Origin: Latrodectus hesperus
Lineage: Eukaryota; Arthropoda; Arachnida; Araneae; Theridiidae
Direction of reading: 5' to 3'
Length of the DNA: 64,000 bases
Assembly (NCBI GenBank): GCA_037975125.1
Contig: CM075857.1
Coordinates: forward strand, 26,475,582-26,539,581
Numbering within the stretch: the first letter of the stretch is position 1; every line of letters starts with the position of its first letter. Shown here in pieces: positions 1 to 13,766 of this stretch. Below the pieces are notes generated by a model. The model saw nothing but the letters and a program-made list of their open reading frames with translations, was not told the DNA's origin and did no database searches. The position numbers and the translations under genes are program-made.

Positions 1-1879
1 ATATTCCAATTAATCAAATAATTTGAAAAGATTTATCAAGTTAACAAAGGAGTAATTTTTCAAAACTGGCTCAAATCTCTTTTTCTCAATAATAAAATAC
101 AATTTTGCTACCAATTAATAAAATACAAATTTGATACCAAACTTTTAATTTATTAATTTCGAAAGTAGAGAATTATGTGGGTAAATGTAACAATACTTTC
201 TAAATATCAAAATACCAGTTAGATTATAAATCGGTTATGCTCGTTTCATTAATAAATTTTAACTAATTACATAGTTATGTTATTAAACTCATGAAAATAT
301 CTGAATGAATTTCGGAAAACAATTAACAGCTATATTTCTTGACAATGACATTCTTCATATTTTACACAAGCACTTGATGGAAGTTACTACAAAAAATTGG
401 TCTATTATTTAAAATATTATAAGTGTATCTTTTTATACAAATTAAAAAAACTATTCAAAAGCCATTTTTGAAATTTATGATTTAATTATATTTTGAAATC
501 TTGATTATTTGTCCTTATTTTGCCACATGAAGGCTAATTAAATCAGGAACTTCAAATTTAAAATAGATTCCCAACTACCACAAGCATCAACACCCAAGTT
601 GAAAATCAGTCTCACGAACTGGTCAATAGTAAGTCACAGTGAGAACTATTTGGTCTACACCTCGGTTATATTTTCAAAGGCTATCGATTCATTCGAGTCA
701 GTTGCCAAAACTTATGATTTCCAGCGACGATTGAAATAAATACATCAAATTTATACTATACGTAATTTTCCTGTTATTGCATAGCCTTCTCTTGCTTCAG
801 TGTGCAAATTCATAAGAAAATTTCAGTGAATTATCTCTTTTAAAGGAATCATATAAGAGACCTAAAAGATTTAACTGCACTCAGTGAGCCTACTAATAAC
901 TGAATATTTTTGTTAGCTATTTATAAATCAGACACATAATGTTGTATCCGAAACGAGCCTTTTTCTTAACATAAAAAAAGCTAAACTGTATATCAGTAGA
1001 GACAAAAACGAGAGTTCTTATTAGAAGTCTTGTTTCTCCATCAAAATGTTTGTAATATATCCTTTAGATACTAAAAACCGCATAAAGTAAATCGTTAAAT
1101 GGTAAAATCTTTCATGTTTAAGTGTACTAAAAATATATATTTTATAATGTAATGTTCGATTGAAATATTTATCAAGCATAAAAATAGTTAAATTAAATAT
1201 TATGTAAAATTAAAAAAAATATATATAAATATAAATTTGTAGTGAAACTATCATCACCCTCCATACGATTATAACTCTTTAACTGCAAGATAATAATGAA
1301 ATGTTAGTGACAATTAATTGTGCCCCAACTTGTACGAGTTTCATTAAATTTCTAAATGTGTTACACAGTATATGATTATGGTAATCTTCAATGTTAAGTG
1401 ACTAACTGCTGATTTGCGTTTAAAGGTATTCACTCATAATTGAACTCATTCTAATAATTTTACATTTATAGAGTTGTTTATGAATAAAAAAATGCCATGC
1501 GGACAAAAAATTCTTTTTGCGTTACCAATCCAAACTACATGAATAAAATTTAAGAATTCCTCCGTAAAAAATTACAGCAGAACACTTCTTTGCCTTCCAA
1601 CTTATACAATTCAATACCAAAAATATGATAAAACTGTTCATGATCAAAATTTCGTCGACCAGAAAACTTGGCGCATATACCGCCAAATTGACGCCAAATA
1701 TAAAAAAAAAATCACTTTTTTCGGCACCATTATTTTTTGTTCGACGATTTTACACTTATTCCTCACAAACAATAATGCAAATATCATTTATAAAAATAAT
1801 AATATTTTTCACAGTCGAAAAGAACATTTGAGAGCTATATCAAGTAGAACCTTAACATCTAAATCCAAAGCATTGATGT

Positions 1880-2125
1880 ATAAAATAATCGCTGAAGCTC
1901 CGCAGTTACGTTAAATATGGTGGCGTAAACATAAAATTATCAACTTAATTCTCCGCGTCTGGAAGAGTGCCTTTCTTTCAAAAATAGAATCTGGGGTGGC
2001 TTGCCAAAACGCAGATGCATTGCGGAGCGAAGGAATTGAGAGCGTTTTAAAAGCAAGAGCTTTATTATTTGCATTGTATGCCTGCTCGGGACAATTTCTG
2101 GTGAAGAATAAAGATTTCCAACAGT
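1880..2125. other. GC-elevated island inside RyR intron 1
   Basis: This stretch is clearly richer in G+C than its flanks and contains several CpGs. It has no open frame with splice signals and matches no other repeat in the window. It may be an old transposon remnant or an intronic regulatory segment. Confidence 0.25.
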
Positions 2126-2459
2126 CTTGATATGTAATTAATCAGTTCCACGTTTAAGACTATTTTACGCTTTTTCCTATACTTTTACGTGCTTTTTAGA
2201 AAATCAACGTTGATTATGAAAACTCTTGTTAGCAAAACATATACCTCATTTTCCACAAAATACTCTATTCTTATTATTTCTACTGTACTGATTATTTTTT
2301 ACAAGCTTTAAAATTCAAATATTTCAGATAACAAAAAAACACAATTAGAAATTGAATCTAAAAATAAATTATATTAATTCTTACATTTCACAAATACTTA
2401 AATACTTTTTAATTAAAATAGTTTTATGAATTGGAACTGTTTATCTATAAATAAATAAA

Positions 2460-2565
<106 letters not shown>

Positions 2566-3438
2566 CATTGATAAAACCCATATTATAATAGAAACTAATG
2601 AATACACTTCACTATTGCTTCTATTCATTGACCTGTCTGATAAGAATTACTTGGTCCGGCTATGCATGTAAATAAAAATAAACTATCCGGACGTTAAATG
2701 TTTTTACTGTAATTTTAGAAAATAAATTAAAAGATTGATTTTAATTCAGTCTATTTGTGTTTAATTATCTTCAGTTATTAATTTGGATGGAACAAGTCGG
2801 AAGGTTTGGTTTATATAAGAGCACTACGCTGACGTCATCTTTATATTATCATTTTTCGATGCAGTAGCATTGTTATTCAAAAATAGATCAAAATGCATCC
2901 ATTTTTTTAATTATTGAAGCAAAGCAGTATGCCTTTAATAAAAAATGTACAAATAAACTTAATTAAATTAATTTTTGAAACGAATGAATCACATTTTCAA
3001 AGAGCAAAATTATTATTACAAAAATTGAAAAAAACTATATATTTCTGTTTCAAGGCTGCGTAAGACAAAGACGTGAGATTTTATTCAATATTCTTTTTGC
3101 ATTTTCATAAAATTAATATTTAATATAACGATTTTCATTTTAATATCACAATAAATGAGTAGAACCTACGTATTTATTATGCATCTATTTTTTCCATTTT
3201 AATTTTGAAATAATTAAAGATAAAAATAATAGATTTTGCTAAGATAAAAGAAAGAAACAAGCAGTAAAAATTTTGGTAATTACAAAAAATTATTAGGTTT
3301 TCAAATTCAGCAAGAATATTGTATTTATACAGTTATTAATTTTTTCCTGCAGTTTTTGAATTTTTAAAAAATTTTCAATGGGAAATATAAAAGCTAAAAC
3401 CAAACCAAATTGTAAAAATATTGAATACGTGAATGCAT

Positions 3439-3572
<134 letters not shown>

Positions 3573-3789
3573 TATAATTTTTCATACTAATATTACAAGT
3601 CAAAATAATGAAAATTTTTCATTAACTTGAAATAATTTATAAAAGCTAAATATTGTAATCATTGAAAACTGAAATTATTTTTACACAAATTAATTGATTG
3701 ATTGAAACTATTCTTGTGAATTTTCTTCTTTTGCTCAAACGTCCATCCAGTAAATATAGAAATAAGGGATTGAGGAATAAATTCGATTA

Positions 3790-3990
3790 AATGGGTTGTA
3801 AAACCTGGCTTTAATAGGTTTTTAAACCCCATCAACACAGATTTCCACCTTGTAATTGTGAAAGGTCAGTGACGCGGTCGACACCTCATTTGGCATTTCT
3901 TTGTTTAACTCTTAACTCTAGTGGAAGGATATTAGATAACGATTAATAATGGTCCTTATCAATGAGGTTATTGATCCCAGATTAGATTCA
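3790..3990. other. GC-elevated island inside RyR intron 1, about 0.6 kb from exon 1
   Basis: A moderately G+C-rich segment includes a GTGACGCGGTCGACACC stretch. It does not encode the next RyR residues on the minus strand and has no clear splice sites. It is a candidate intronic enhancer or a degraded repeat. Confidence 0.22.
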
Positions 3991-4618
3991 GAAAACCAAA
4001 CATAAATGATTTTCTTATATACGATTTCATAATTTTATTAATTTTAACACTGGTTTTAAAAATTTAATGGTGACCATAACAGATCATCTCATGCATAATT
4101 CATAATTCTTTAGAGAATATAAATAATTATATGCCATTGAATACACTATTTACATGCAAAATGTCTTGTTAACAAATGCGAAGGAATTTTCTGTGGGTAA
4201 TATACTGTTCTGAATTTTATAAAAATAAGTAAGGTACTTTATTATGAATTATAATATCATACAACATAAAATGTCTAAAATTACTAAAATAAACAAATTT
4301 ACATTTGGAAATGTTCATTAAAATAATAACTTTTTTCTCTACAAAAAACACTGAATATTCTTGGGGACATCTATTCATTATCTTACTATATTAATTTAAT
4401 GGACATTAGCCATAAGAACTCTTTTTTGAACATTATATGCATTTACAATATCAAAAGTACTTCATTAATAGTTGCTCATAAAAATTCTTCACAAATCATT
4501 TGTATCTTTCATATTCTTAGTTTTATTCATTCTCGGTAACATACAGAAAGCAAGGCATCCACTTGGAAGTTTCGAGAAAGATACTTCTTCGCAAGGTGAA
4601 ACAAAAAATGGCACTTAC

Positions 4619-4672
4619 CGTTCTAAGGAACGAGACATCGTCCTGCTCAGAACTTCCTTCAGCCTCCGCCAT
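4619..4672 (-). CDS. RyR: Ryanodine receptor, coding exon 1 (N-terminal 18 codons)
   Basis: Reading the minus strand from the ATG at 4672-4670 gives MAEAEGSSEQDDVSFLRT, 18 codons ending in phase 0 at 4619. A strong donor, GTAAGT (4618-4613), follows at once. Ryanodine receptors are very large tetrameric calcium-release channels of the ER/SR membrane. In flies the protein begins with an almost identical acidic stretch ending in FLRT, and in vertebrate RyRs the first coding exon also ends right after the RT of FLRT in phase 0. Peptide, exon length and splice phase therefore all agree. The ATG context (GAAATGG) is favourable. Only the first exon is present; the N-terminal beta-trefoil domain starts in exon 2, which would lie beyond coordinate 1. 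An IP3 receptor is excluded because its N-terminus is different. The plus-strand frame over the same bases is a shadow. Confidence 0.87.
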
Positions 4673-4985
4673 TTCTGGAAGCACCCAGGCACGAGGAGGG
4701 TGCTAATCCGAGATCTCCCTGGTCGGAGATCCAGCAGCAATCTGGATGGGATGTCGACTCTTCTCTTTTAGAAACTCCTGGAACACATCCAGCGCTGACA
4801 GCAACTTCCTCAGCCACCCCACGTGCTCAGGTTTCTGCCATCAAGGGATGCTCCCTCTCCCCAAAGCGTTCGAAAGAGACTCTGATAGCACAAGCACTCG
4901 ACTGAAATAGCAATGGCAATCCTGAACCTATCGCCTGGTGCAGTCCATCGGTAACTTCGGACTCTAGACATGGCATTTCGCTCTT
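4673..4985 (-). promoter_or_regulatory. RyR 5'UTR and probable core promoter block
   Basis: This block is about 50% GC and stands out sharply from the AT-rich surroundings, directly upstream of the RyR ATG. It is stop-rich in the ATG frame, so it is untranslated. An arthropod-type initiator, TCAGT, sits at 4905-4901 on the minus strand. Starting at its A would give a 5'UTR of about 230 nt. I see no convincing TATA box or DPE at the expected spacing. A further noncoding exon upstream cannot be excluded, because pyrimidine-rich AG sites occur near 4990-5010. Confidence 0.5.
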
Positions 4986-4989
4986 TCTT

Positions 4990-5835
4990 TACATGTGAGA
5001 GACAGAAAAACAGCCATTCTGTTATAGTTCATCACATTCTAGCTGTTTTGTACTGGTATCAAACATTTTAGTTTCCAAATTATTCTCTAAAGATTTATTC
5101 AAGAGCAGAAAACTAGTCTCATTTGAATATTCATCGCTTAGATTTGTAAGGACAGCATCCATTTTAGTCTTATTCTGCAGAGATAATTTTTTACAAATCA
5201 GACACATAAAATTAGATATTTGAATATTTCATCATATTCTACAGTGCTTGTAATGATAGCATTCCTTTGTTTCTAGATTATTCTTTACAAAACAGACACA
5301 GAAAAATGTTCATTTGAATATTTCATCATATCCTACAGTGCTTGTAATGATAGCATTTCTCTTAGTTTCTAGATTATTCTTTGCATAATAGAGACAGAAA
5401 AATATTCATTTGAATATTTCATAATATCCTACAGTGCTTGTAATGATAGCATTCCTTTGTTTCTAGATCATTCTTTACATAACAGAGAGAGAAAAATATT
5501 CATTTGAATATTTCATCAAATTCTAGAGTGCTTGCATTGACAGCATTCCTTTTAGTTACTAGAATGTTCTTTTAATAACATATACCGAAAAATATTCATT
5601 CGAATATGTCATCTAGGGCTTGTAATCATAAAATTTCTTTTTAGTTTCAAGATTATTCTTTAAATAACAAACGCTGAGAACAGCTAGTTGAATATTCATA
5701 TCTAGAATGCTTGTAAAGATAGAATTTAGCTTCGTTTGAAGATTATTCTGTACATAACAGACGTAGTAAAAAGTACACATTTGAATATTTCATCATATTC
5801 TAGAGTTCATGTAATGACATATTTGCAGGACATCT
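4990..5835. repeat. 94-bp tandem repeat array next to the RyR promoter, about 9 copies
   Basis: A unit built around TTTGAATATTTCATCATATTC, then AGTGCTTGTAATGATAGCATT and GATTATTCTTTACATAACAGA, recurs with shared anchors near 5244, 5338, 5434, 5528, 5616, 5705 and 5805, plus more diverged copies at about 5045 and 5140. Spacing is 88-100 bp. The central copies (5220-5560) are most alike and the flanking ones are eroded. The array ends within a few bases of the GC-rich RyR promoter block, so in gene orientation it is immediately upstream. It is not coding. Confidence 0.88.
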
Positions 5836-5864
5836 AGTTACAAGGTTATATTTTATAAAAGTAG

Positions 5865-6525
5865 AGTTATGGTAAACCATTCCTTTATAAACCACAATAT
5901 ATTTCTTTGTCTTTAGTAATTGATCTAATTCCACAATTATGAAATTATATTCTAATTTTATAATCATTATGAAATGAAATATTAGCCCTTATAAAAACCT
6001 TATTTTTATTTGAGTAAGGGAGAATTTAAAATAATTTCGTATTTTCTATTGTCATTTCCTTTAAAATTCCGATCACACACAGTTGAGCAAAAATTATATC
6101 AACACATCATTTGAAAGACCACAAACATATCTCCTTATATAACATCGATAACTCAGTTCTCGAAACTTAACCGTGGGCATTTGAGTTTTCCAATAAATAT
6201 CAGAATGCAGAATAACAGTCATTTAAAAATGTCATTACACTTCAAATTTCCTGTGTAAAGTTTATTCTATGGGCTCTGTTCTTTGGTACTCCATTTCTTT
6301 CGAAAAAAACGACTTATTTCTTCGTCTTTAGGAAGTAATCTTATTTCACAGTCATGAAATTAGATTCTGAATTTCATAATCATTATGGATCAAGTTATCA
6401 ATCATGATAAGAAAATCCTGGTATTTTTTTATTCGAATTTGTCAACTAATATTTAGAATATTCAATTATCATTTCCTTAATCGAAAATTTAATCTAATAT
6501 TAGTTGGCAAAAATTTAAATCGAAT
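5865..6525. repeat. Diverged two-copy direct duplication, about 405-bp period
   Basis: Positions about 5870-6120 and 6275-6520 share the same order of blocks: CTTTGTCTTTAG or CTTCGTCTTTAG, then GAAATTATATTCT or GAAATTAGATTCT, then TAATCATTATG, then ATTGTCATTTCCTT or ATTATCATTTCCTT, then a GTTGGCAAAAATT-like end. This is an old tandem duplication extending the repeat zone upstream of RyR. Confidence 0.6.
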
Positions 6526-8395
6526 TATAGACAGCTGCCGATATTCGTAAACATGGTACCAGTTTAATACGAATTACTTGTCCATATTACGAACAAATTC
6601 TTGCTTTATCCAGAGCATATAAATAGTTTCACTTATACCATTTAATTAAAAAAATTTGAACAAAAATTCTATAAATGCTAAAAAATGTTATTTTGCAAAA
6701 AAATAAATAAATAAAATTTTTAAAAAAACGCATTTTTAATATAGTTCCATTTAAATAAATATTTTTATTAAAATCGGCTTGCTATGGAATCATTGGGAAG
6801 TTTATTACTGGAATCAAAAAATATTTTTATAAGTACTTATATTAAATTTTTATATGTATTTATATTATATTTTTATTTCAATGTTTCATTTTGTGCAGTA
6901 ATTTCCGTTTTTATTGGGATTTTTCCAAACAATTTTTATTACTCATACATATTGTATATGATAATCAGTATTCTTTACTATAATGTATAAGTTATATACG
7001 AAGCCACATTTTGCTCATTTATATAATATTAAATTTTAACAACTTTCATAAGAAATGCTTTTTTCAGCGCGCGATTCCATGAAAAAAACAAAAATAAAAA
7101 ACTTCACATTATGAGAAAATTAAATATAAAATCTTGTACACATGCTATTTTTAAGCAATAATTGTTTGATTTTTTTCACATGTTATTTTATGGAGTGGAT
7201 ATTTGAAAAAATTATTAAAGAGATTTGTTCTAAAATGAGTATGACAAAAAATACAGAATAAAACCCGAAAGACCATAATAAGTAGATAACAAATGAATTA
7301 TAAATGTTAATCATCAATGCGTTTTAATATGCTGCATCATGTCATGGTTGTTGTTATTAATGCATCACGGTATTTTATCATCGATAATCACTGAGATGGC
7401 ATAGTTGAATCTTCATCGAGTTTTACATCACTTTAGTGATTTGGATGACAATCAAGTTTCGTTTTCTTCTGTTACAGTCTTTCACACACAAAATCGAATG
7501 ATCACTAAAATTGAACGAATAATCATAATCCTTTCAGCTAAAAGTTTTGACGAAAAAAAATTTTGGCAAATAATGAAATAGTTCATTGGAATTATTGAAA
7601 TTCACTTAATAAACTTAACTTTAATTCGTTCAAAGCATGTTCAGGAAAAACTTTTTAATTTCAATTGATTTATTACAAAAATGTTATTTAGAACTCCTTG
7701 AATATTTGCAATTGATATGATAACAAATTAAATGTAATCTGAGGATATAAAATTATCATAACTACTAAAACATATTAGAAATAGTAAACGACTAAAATAT
7801 CTATTCAGTAATAAAAATATTTCTGAAAAATACTTAAATTTCGTTTTTTGTTTATCAATAATATTTCGACATGGAAAAGGACATTCTTATATTTATTTTA
7901 TAAACGACAAATTTTTTGAATAAAATTATGAATTCTTAATATTACTTAAAAAATATTGTTTTCAAACTTTTCTTATTTATCTTCACTCGGGGAATTTGAA
8001 ATAATTTTGATTTAAGGGATAAAAGTGACGTGTTAAAATATAAAAAATCGATTTCTCAAAAATATTCAAATTCATTTTTTTCACCAAGAATCTCGCATTA
8101 TAATTTGAGGCTTTTTCCTCCCATTTTGTTTAGTGTGTGCAAGGGATTAAGTACATCATTGAGAAAACACTTCCCATATTGTTTTCTTTAGATGTTATTT
8201 TTAGTTTTCCTCATACCAGCCGACTTCATTCACCGTTTTTATTCAAGGAACGCTCGGGCTTGTTATGTAACAAGAAAACTGCCTAACAAGTAAACCATGC
8301 TGAATGTAAGAATTTTATCTAAATGAATTAAACTATTTTTTCATTTATTATAAAAATGTCAGTGATTTTATTTATTTGAATAGATTTGATTTGTT
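6526..8395. other. AT-rich intergenic stretch, nothing recognised
   Basis: Very AT-rich with poly-A/T runs. Short frames such as the one at 6784-6990 are low-complexity Ile/Phe/Tyr products of base composition. No splice-flanked coding sequence or recognisable repeat. Confidence 0.6.
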
Positions 8396-8404
8396 TGTCG
8401 TTTT

Positions 8405-8560
8405 ATGGTCATTCTTTGCGAAAAAGAAATCCAATCAGATAGGAATCCACGGTTTTAAAAGAATTCTGATATTCAAGACAGAGATTGGAATCCAAACCAT
8501 GAACTGTTGAAACGAAGGCCAGAACACAATTCATTCAATAGACAGCTTGGCTTATACCAA
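8405..8560. repeat. Dispersed repeat H, copy 1
   Basis: The segment around 8480-8560 (CATGAACTGTTG, CGAAGGCCAG, ATAGACAGCTTGG) is repeated in the same order at about 60950-61000, and weaker similarity reaches back to a TGGTCATT block at 8407 and 60848. It is probably a fragment of an unidentified transposable element. Confidence 0.55.
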
Positions 8561-10880
8561 TCGGAATAATAAAACCAATATAAACATATAAGAGAATATA
8601 AACCTTTATACAGATTAAAAAATAAATAATTCGAACAATATAAATTATATCTTTAGAACATTATGAAATGAGTATTGCTGAGATTAACTTACGACAACAC
8701 ATGGTTAATAAATAAATAAACTGAAGCTCAATATCATTTAAAAGTAATTATTAAAAATTCAGTTATTTCAGATGCGTTATCATGCATATATTTAAAATAT
8801 AAATAATATATAAAAGACAAAACTTGTGCAAAGTTAGTTGTATTGCAAAACAACGATTGTAAATTTTACTGTACAAAAGAATCGTATCATTTTATTGAAT
8901 TGAACAGAAAATTATGATGAAAAAATGTATAAGATTTTACTCTAAAATATTGTAAAATTTAGAAAAATCTATTTCAAAAAATTACTTACTTAAATATTTT
9001 TATAATTAAGAATTTCCTTTTCATTAACCATTTCTTCAGTAGATTTGTAGCACAAAACATTTTGTAGATTAAATTTATGTTCTTTAAGTATTAATCATTT
9101 ACTGAGTTGATTACTCACGAAATAAAATATACTATATACTATTTAAATAACGATTTCAGCAGTAAACAATAAAAGCATTTTTTAAACTATCACACAATAT
9201 GTATTAAATTATTAAAACTGTATTAATAAATGTATAAAATCATGTATTAATAAATGAAATGAAATTTTTAATCTTTTCATAAAGTAATGCTTGTGATTAG
9301 GTATTTCATATATAAAAAATTATTGTTATTTTACTCTAACAATAAAAATATTGTTTTTATATTTATGTATCTAAATTAAAAGTTCGCAGAAATGTTTACA
9401 TAAAATGATCTGGTAAATACATGCATTTTGTACTCTAAAATCCTTATATATATATGTTTCAATATTCGCATTCAATTTAAAGGCACCATTTTTCATATCA
9501 TCAATTCAAAAATATAACCAATTTTTAAGAAAATTAATTTGTATTTTTATATTCAATGGATACAAATACTTTAAAAATGAAAGAAACGAAGAATCATTCA
9601 TATTTTAGAAGAAAAAAATTTAAAGAAAAAATGTTGCAGATATATACAATTATATGTGCACAAATGTTATTTTAGCTCCTCTTCCTAAAAATGTAGTAAG
9701 TATAGTATTCACAATTATTAACATTAATATGTTAATTTATTTTTATGTGTGTGTGAAGAAAACTTAGCCTAAAATCTATTTTAATCCTGTATGTAACAGT
9801 GACTAACGGATTTAACGATCGAAAATGTTATCAACGGAGTAAATTACGAGGATATTTTTACATCAGATTAACAACATTATTTTTACTCATATAAATTTTA
9901 TTTTTGCTTGTCGTAAAAATACTTTATCAAGTATTGACAATAAAAGGAATAAAAATACCTAACCTAATTATCAAAAACCTAATTATTCTAATAATTTTAT
10001 ATCATGTATTTTTCGGATTATCTAGATAGCACAAATTATTCCGCAGTTTAGGAACACTGCAGCTTTTATTTAATATTTATTTCTTTTAAATTAATAATTT
10101 TCATTTAATATTTATTTTTTTAAACATTAAATTTTTAAAAACTATAAATTTGGCAAATTTTTGTTTTAACAGACATCAATTCACTACATAGGTAATAACA
10201 TTTAATAAAAGTATACAAAATAAACATATAATAGTAGAATAAATTTTTGAACACAGTTAATACTCAAATTGTTTAACATTTACTCGTTAGATGGCAGCAT
10301 ATTCAAGTTCTCATTTAAATTACCATATTTTGCGCTAACAATGAATTTCTAATTGACACATTACATAATATTGAAAAAAATTATAGCAATTTTAAAGTGG
10401 TGATAAATCAAATTCAAATATTAGATTACAGTTTCTCTTAATTAGCGTAACATTAATCTAAAAGATAAATTATATGTTTAGAGAATAATTTTACTGGATA
10501 TCTATAAGAAACTTAACATTTTTAAATTTTTAATCTTGACCTCAGAATTTTAAATTAAAGAGATCTGAAGTTAAAGCTTTACTTCTTTTCAAAAAATTGA
10601 AAGTTAATAGTATTCAAAATCAGATAATGGAATTAATAAAGCGAAATGCATTCAAATCTATAATCTTTTTTAAAATTCGTAAAATGTAAGGATTCAGTTG
10701 CCTTATTTCATATCATTTATTTACAAATAATCCTTAAGTAGTATTTTGAAAACTTATATTTGATTATTTTTAAATATGAACTGCTAATTAAAAGAGAATT
10801 TTTCAAATTTATGCTGTACTTGCATAAAATCCTGTCGAACAGGAAAAGAAAGCAGCCAAATAAAATGTGATTTCTTGTAA
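8561..10880. other. AT-rich intergenic stretch, nothing recognised
   Basis: More than 2 kb of strongly AT-biased sequence without credible coding frames, tRNA boxes or repeats matching elsewhere in the window. Confidence 0.6.
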
Positions 10881-10995
10881 TTAGAAAACTATATACTAAA
10901 TACATGGTTGTTATTTTGATAAACCACTTGATTCTTTAAACAGGTGTTAAGTTCAGATAGTTATTTCACTGCTTTTATACAAAATGAAAAACATT
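10875..10995. repeat. Dispersed repeat J, copy 1
   Basis: The blocks TAGAAAACTA, AATACATGGTTGTTA, TGATAAACCACTTG, TTCTTTAAACAGG and ATAGTTATTTC recur in the same order at 47795-47915. The first part also recurs near 16800-16850. An old transposon family is likely; the type is unknown. Confidence 0.5.
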
Positions 10996-13760
10996 TGGGA
11001 CTTGCTATATTTAGAATTAAATATGCTAATTTCAGCTGCCAATGTAATATTTTTTCATTTTACGTTTTTCCTTTAAAAAGCTCTTTTTTAATATTATTAA
11101 AACAATGCTTTGAATGCTTTTTAGTTATTTCAGCCAATAAATGTGCAATAATTGTATTTAATTGCATATTTTCAATTATTCTCGCACTTGTTTAAATAAT
11201 TTTTTTAAAAGTTAGCTCCATTTTTTATTTCTTATTAAATATAACAATATGAAAAAATTATATAACAGAATATGAGAAGCAAATTGAAAAATTTGAGAAT
11301 CATCTGAGAAACAATATAAAAAGGGCTAATGTCAATTTGGCAAAATTCACGCCACTTTTGAGCATTACATGTATAATAAGGTAAACAGAATTACATAAAA
11401 CTAGAATAAGAAAGTAATTTAGTTAAATGCCGAACGATATGATTGACAAGCATTTGTTTTTGCTATTACTAGTTCAAAATCGAAAATTAAATATTCTTAA
11501 AAAGAAATTATTTTAAAAGTTCTAGTGAATGAATAATATGTGATGAAATATTTTTTTCTCATGTTCTTGTATATCTACTCCATGATGGAGATAATTTCCA
11601 TTGGAATATAAGTGATTTCAAAAGCATGGATTTTCAGTGAGGTAAAATCAAACAGCAACAAATACGAAGTACAAAAAATCTAACTCTTTTTTCTATTATC
11701 CTACAAAAGCTGTTAATTATTAGAATCGGCCTCTCAGCTGCAAGTTACTATCAACTCCCACTAGAAAATATTAGACTGCAAAAGAAGTTCTATAAAATTA
11801 ATTTTAAATTGTGAAAAACGTTTTCGATTATTATAATATAGCATAATATACAACGATTGAGTGAGAAATTTACAATCAATTCATTTTTCGTAAATTTTTG
11901 TCTCTCTAATTTAACTATCAGTAATTGTGTGTAAATATATTCCCAGTTATTAATATCTTATTTACAAATTTACAAATTATGTTTAATACAAATCGTTTAA
12001 TGGCAAACCCAGATTGCAATTTTAATATTCAACTACCTGCATTATTGTAAGAAATATGATATCTCTCCAGAATATTCAAATTTGAAAATAGTAATTAAAA
12101 TATTTCTCAATGTAAAATGCACTCCACCTAATTTAATTTTTCCTTCCTTTTTTATGTAAAATAAACCGCGCGCGCGAGTTTTCTTTTCATATCATAAAAC
12201 GATGGAAATAAAATATATAGATTGTGTGAATTTATGGTAATTGATAATGAGAATGAATTTAAGACATATGATTTTCAAAAGTCAAAAAATTTTCATTATT
12301 ATATATCTCTCTAATTCGCAAAATATAAATACAACTAAATCTTACTAAAAGTCTGTCGTTTTTATCAACATTTATAAATGTGGATTTTAATGACCCAGAA
12401 AAATGAACAGGAATAATTGCTATTTTTAGTTTCAAATTACTTATATAGCAACACACACACGTATATGTATATATTCTGATCTTAAATTTTTTTTCAAACA
12501 TTATGATTCTTTTATCTTGCTTTCATATTTTCATTTTTTTTTCTGGCAAAGATCATTCCTTTAAAGAAATGGAAGGTAGTCATTCGAAAAATAGCGTCCA
12601 ATTGGCAACAGCAAAAATTTTGACAAAATTTGCAAATCACACTGAAAATTGTAATTTAAATTACATTAATAATGAATCAAATGCGAACATTGTCAGAAAA
12701 TTTCTCATATTTGAACTTGAGGAACCAAATATTTAGGATGACAAATTGATGGTTTATATTCAGTTTTGCTACTGAATAATCTGATGATTATTTTTTGTTT
12801 TTAAAGGAGTATTCTCAGTTTTACATTTAATTACATATTTGTATTTTCACTTGCTTTTTTCAATAAAGGTTAGATATTTTTTAAGTTTTTTTTTCACTGA
12901 CGCGAGATTGTGCAAATTTTCCTCCGCTGCTACAAAATCTTCTAGAATTTTTATTGCACATTGTTGGCGAAATCAACTGTTCATAATAATGATGTCTGTT
13001 CAAGCTATCAATCAGAAATAAATTCCTTTCTTAAATAAGTAATTCTTTCATTCAGATAATCCAATATATCAGCTATCATTTCTTAAAGATTAGAAAAGTG
13101 TATTTAATACGTACCTTCAAGTAGTCCTGATTAATCTAAAATATCCCTGAAATAAGAGTAATCAGTCGCAAAGAATGGTCCACGAAGTTTATAAAACGGA
13201 AAAGTAAAAGTCACATGAAGAATTAGTTTCATTAGTATCAGAAATAGTAGAATTTTGATATCGGCCTGTAATCGAAAAGTTGCATTGAACATTACAGGTA
13301 TGCAAAGTGAAAGAATGTCCAAATTGAGCATAAAATTGTTTGGGAAAACTTTGAAACAAATTTGTATTACATAATATTTCACGCTTCACTCAGCTTTGAA
13401 AAATAGCTGAAGAGCTAATAACCCAAAACAACATCACGTTGCTGCTTGAACATAAGACTTCTCAGTAGCCATAATAGCTTTCCTACATTTCCAATTCTCA
13501 TGATTATTCTTGATTTACAGTTACCTTCTCAAATAAAATTTATATTTCTTATCAAAAGATTGGATTATTTGGAAATACACGTGGACAGCGATATATTTGA
13601 TGTCAACATTCTTTCAGTAAATATAAATGAAAATTTGTTTTTGATTAGAAAAAAAGAACTTAAGATTAGAACTTTGAATTACTGTTTATTTGAAATTTTG
13701 AAAGAACTTTGTATTAACTTAAAAGAACTTTATATTACTGTTTACCTTTATTTATAATTA
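10996..13760. other. AT-rich intergenic stretch with a short (CG)n run
   Basis: No gene recognised. A CCGCGCGCGCG alternating purine-pyrimidine run at 12166-12176 is striking in such AT-rich sequence and could favour Z-DNA. The frames at 13131-13389 and 13446-13757 show no family features. Confidence 0.5.
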
Positions 13761-13766
13761 ATTATA

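Noticed and set aside
4472..4771. 99-codon plus-strand frame near 4.5-4.8 kb
   Set aside because: It overlaps the RyR exon 1 and 5'UTR on the other strand, crosses the splice donor and has no family features.
13131..13389. Two overlapping minus-strand frames
   Set aside because: Low-complexity composition, two frames open over the same bases, no splice or start support.
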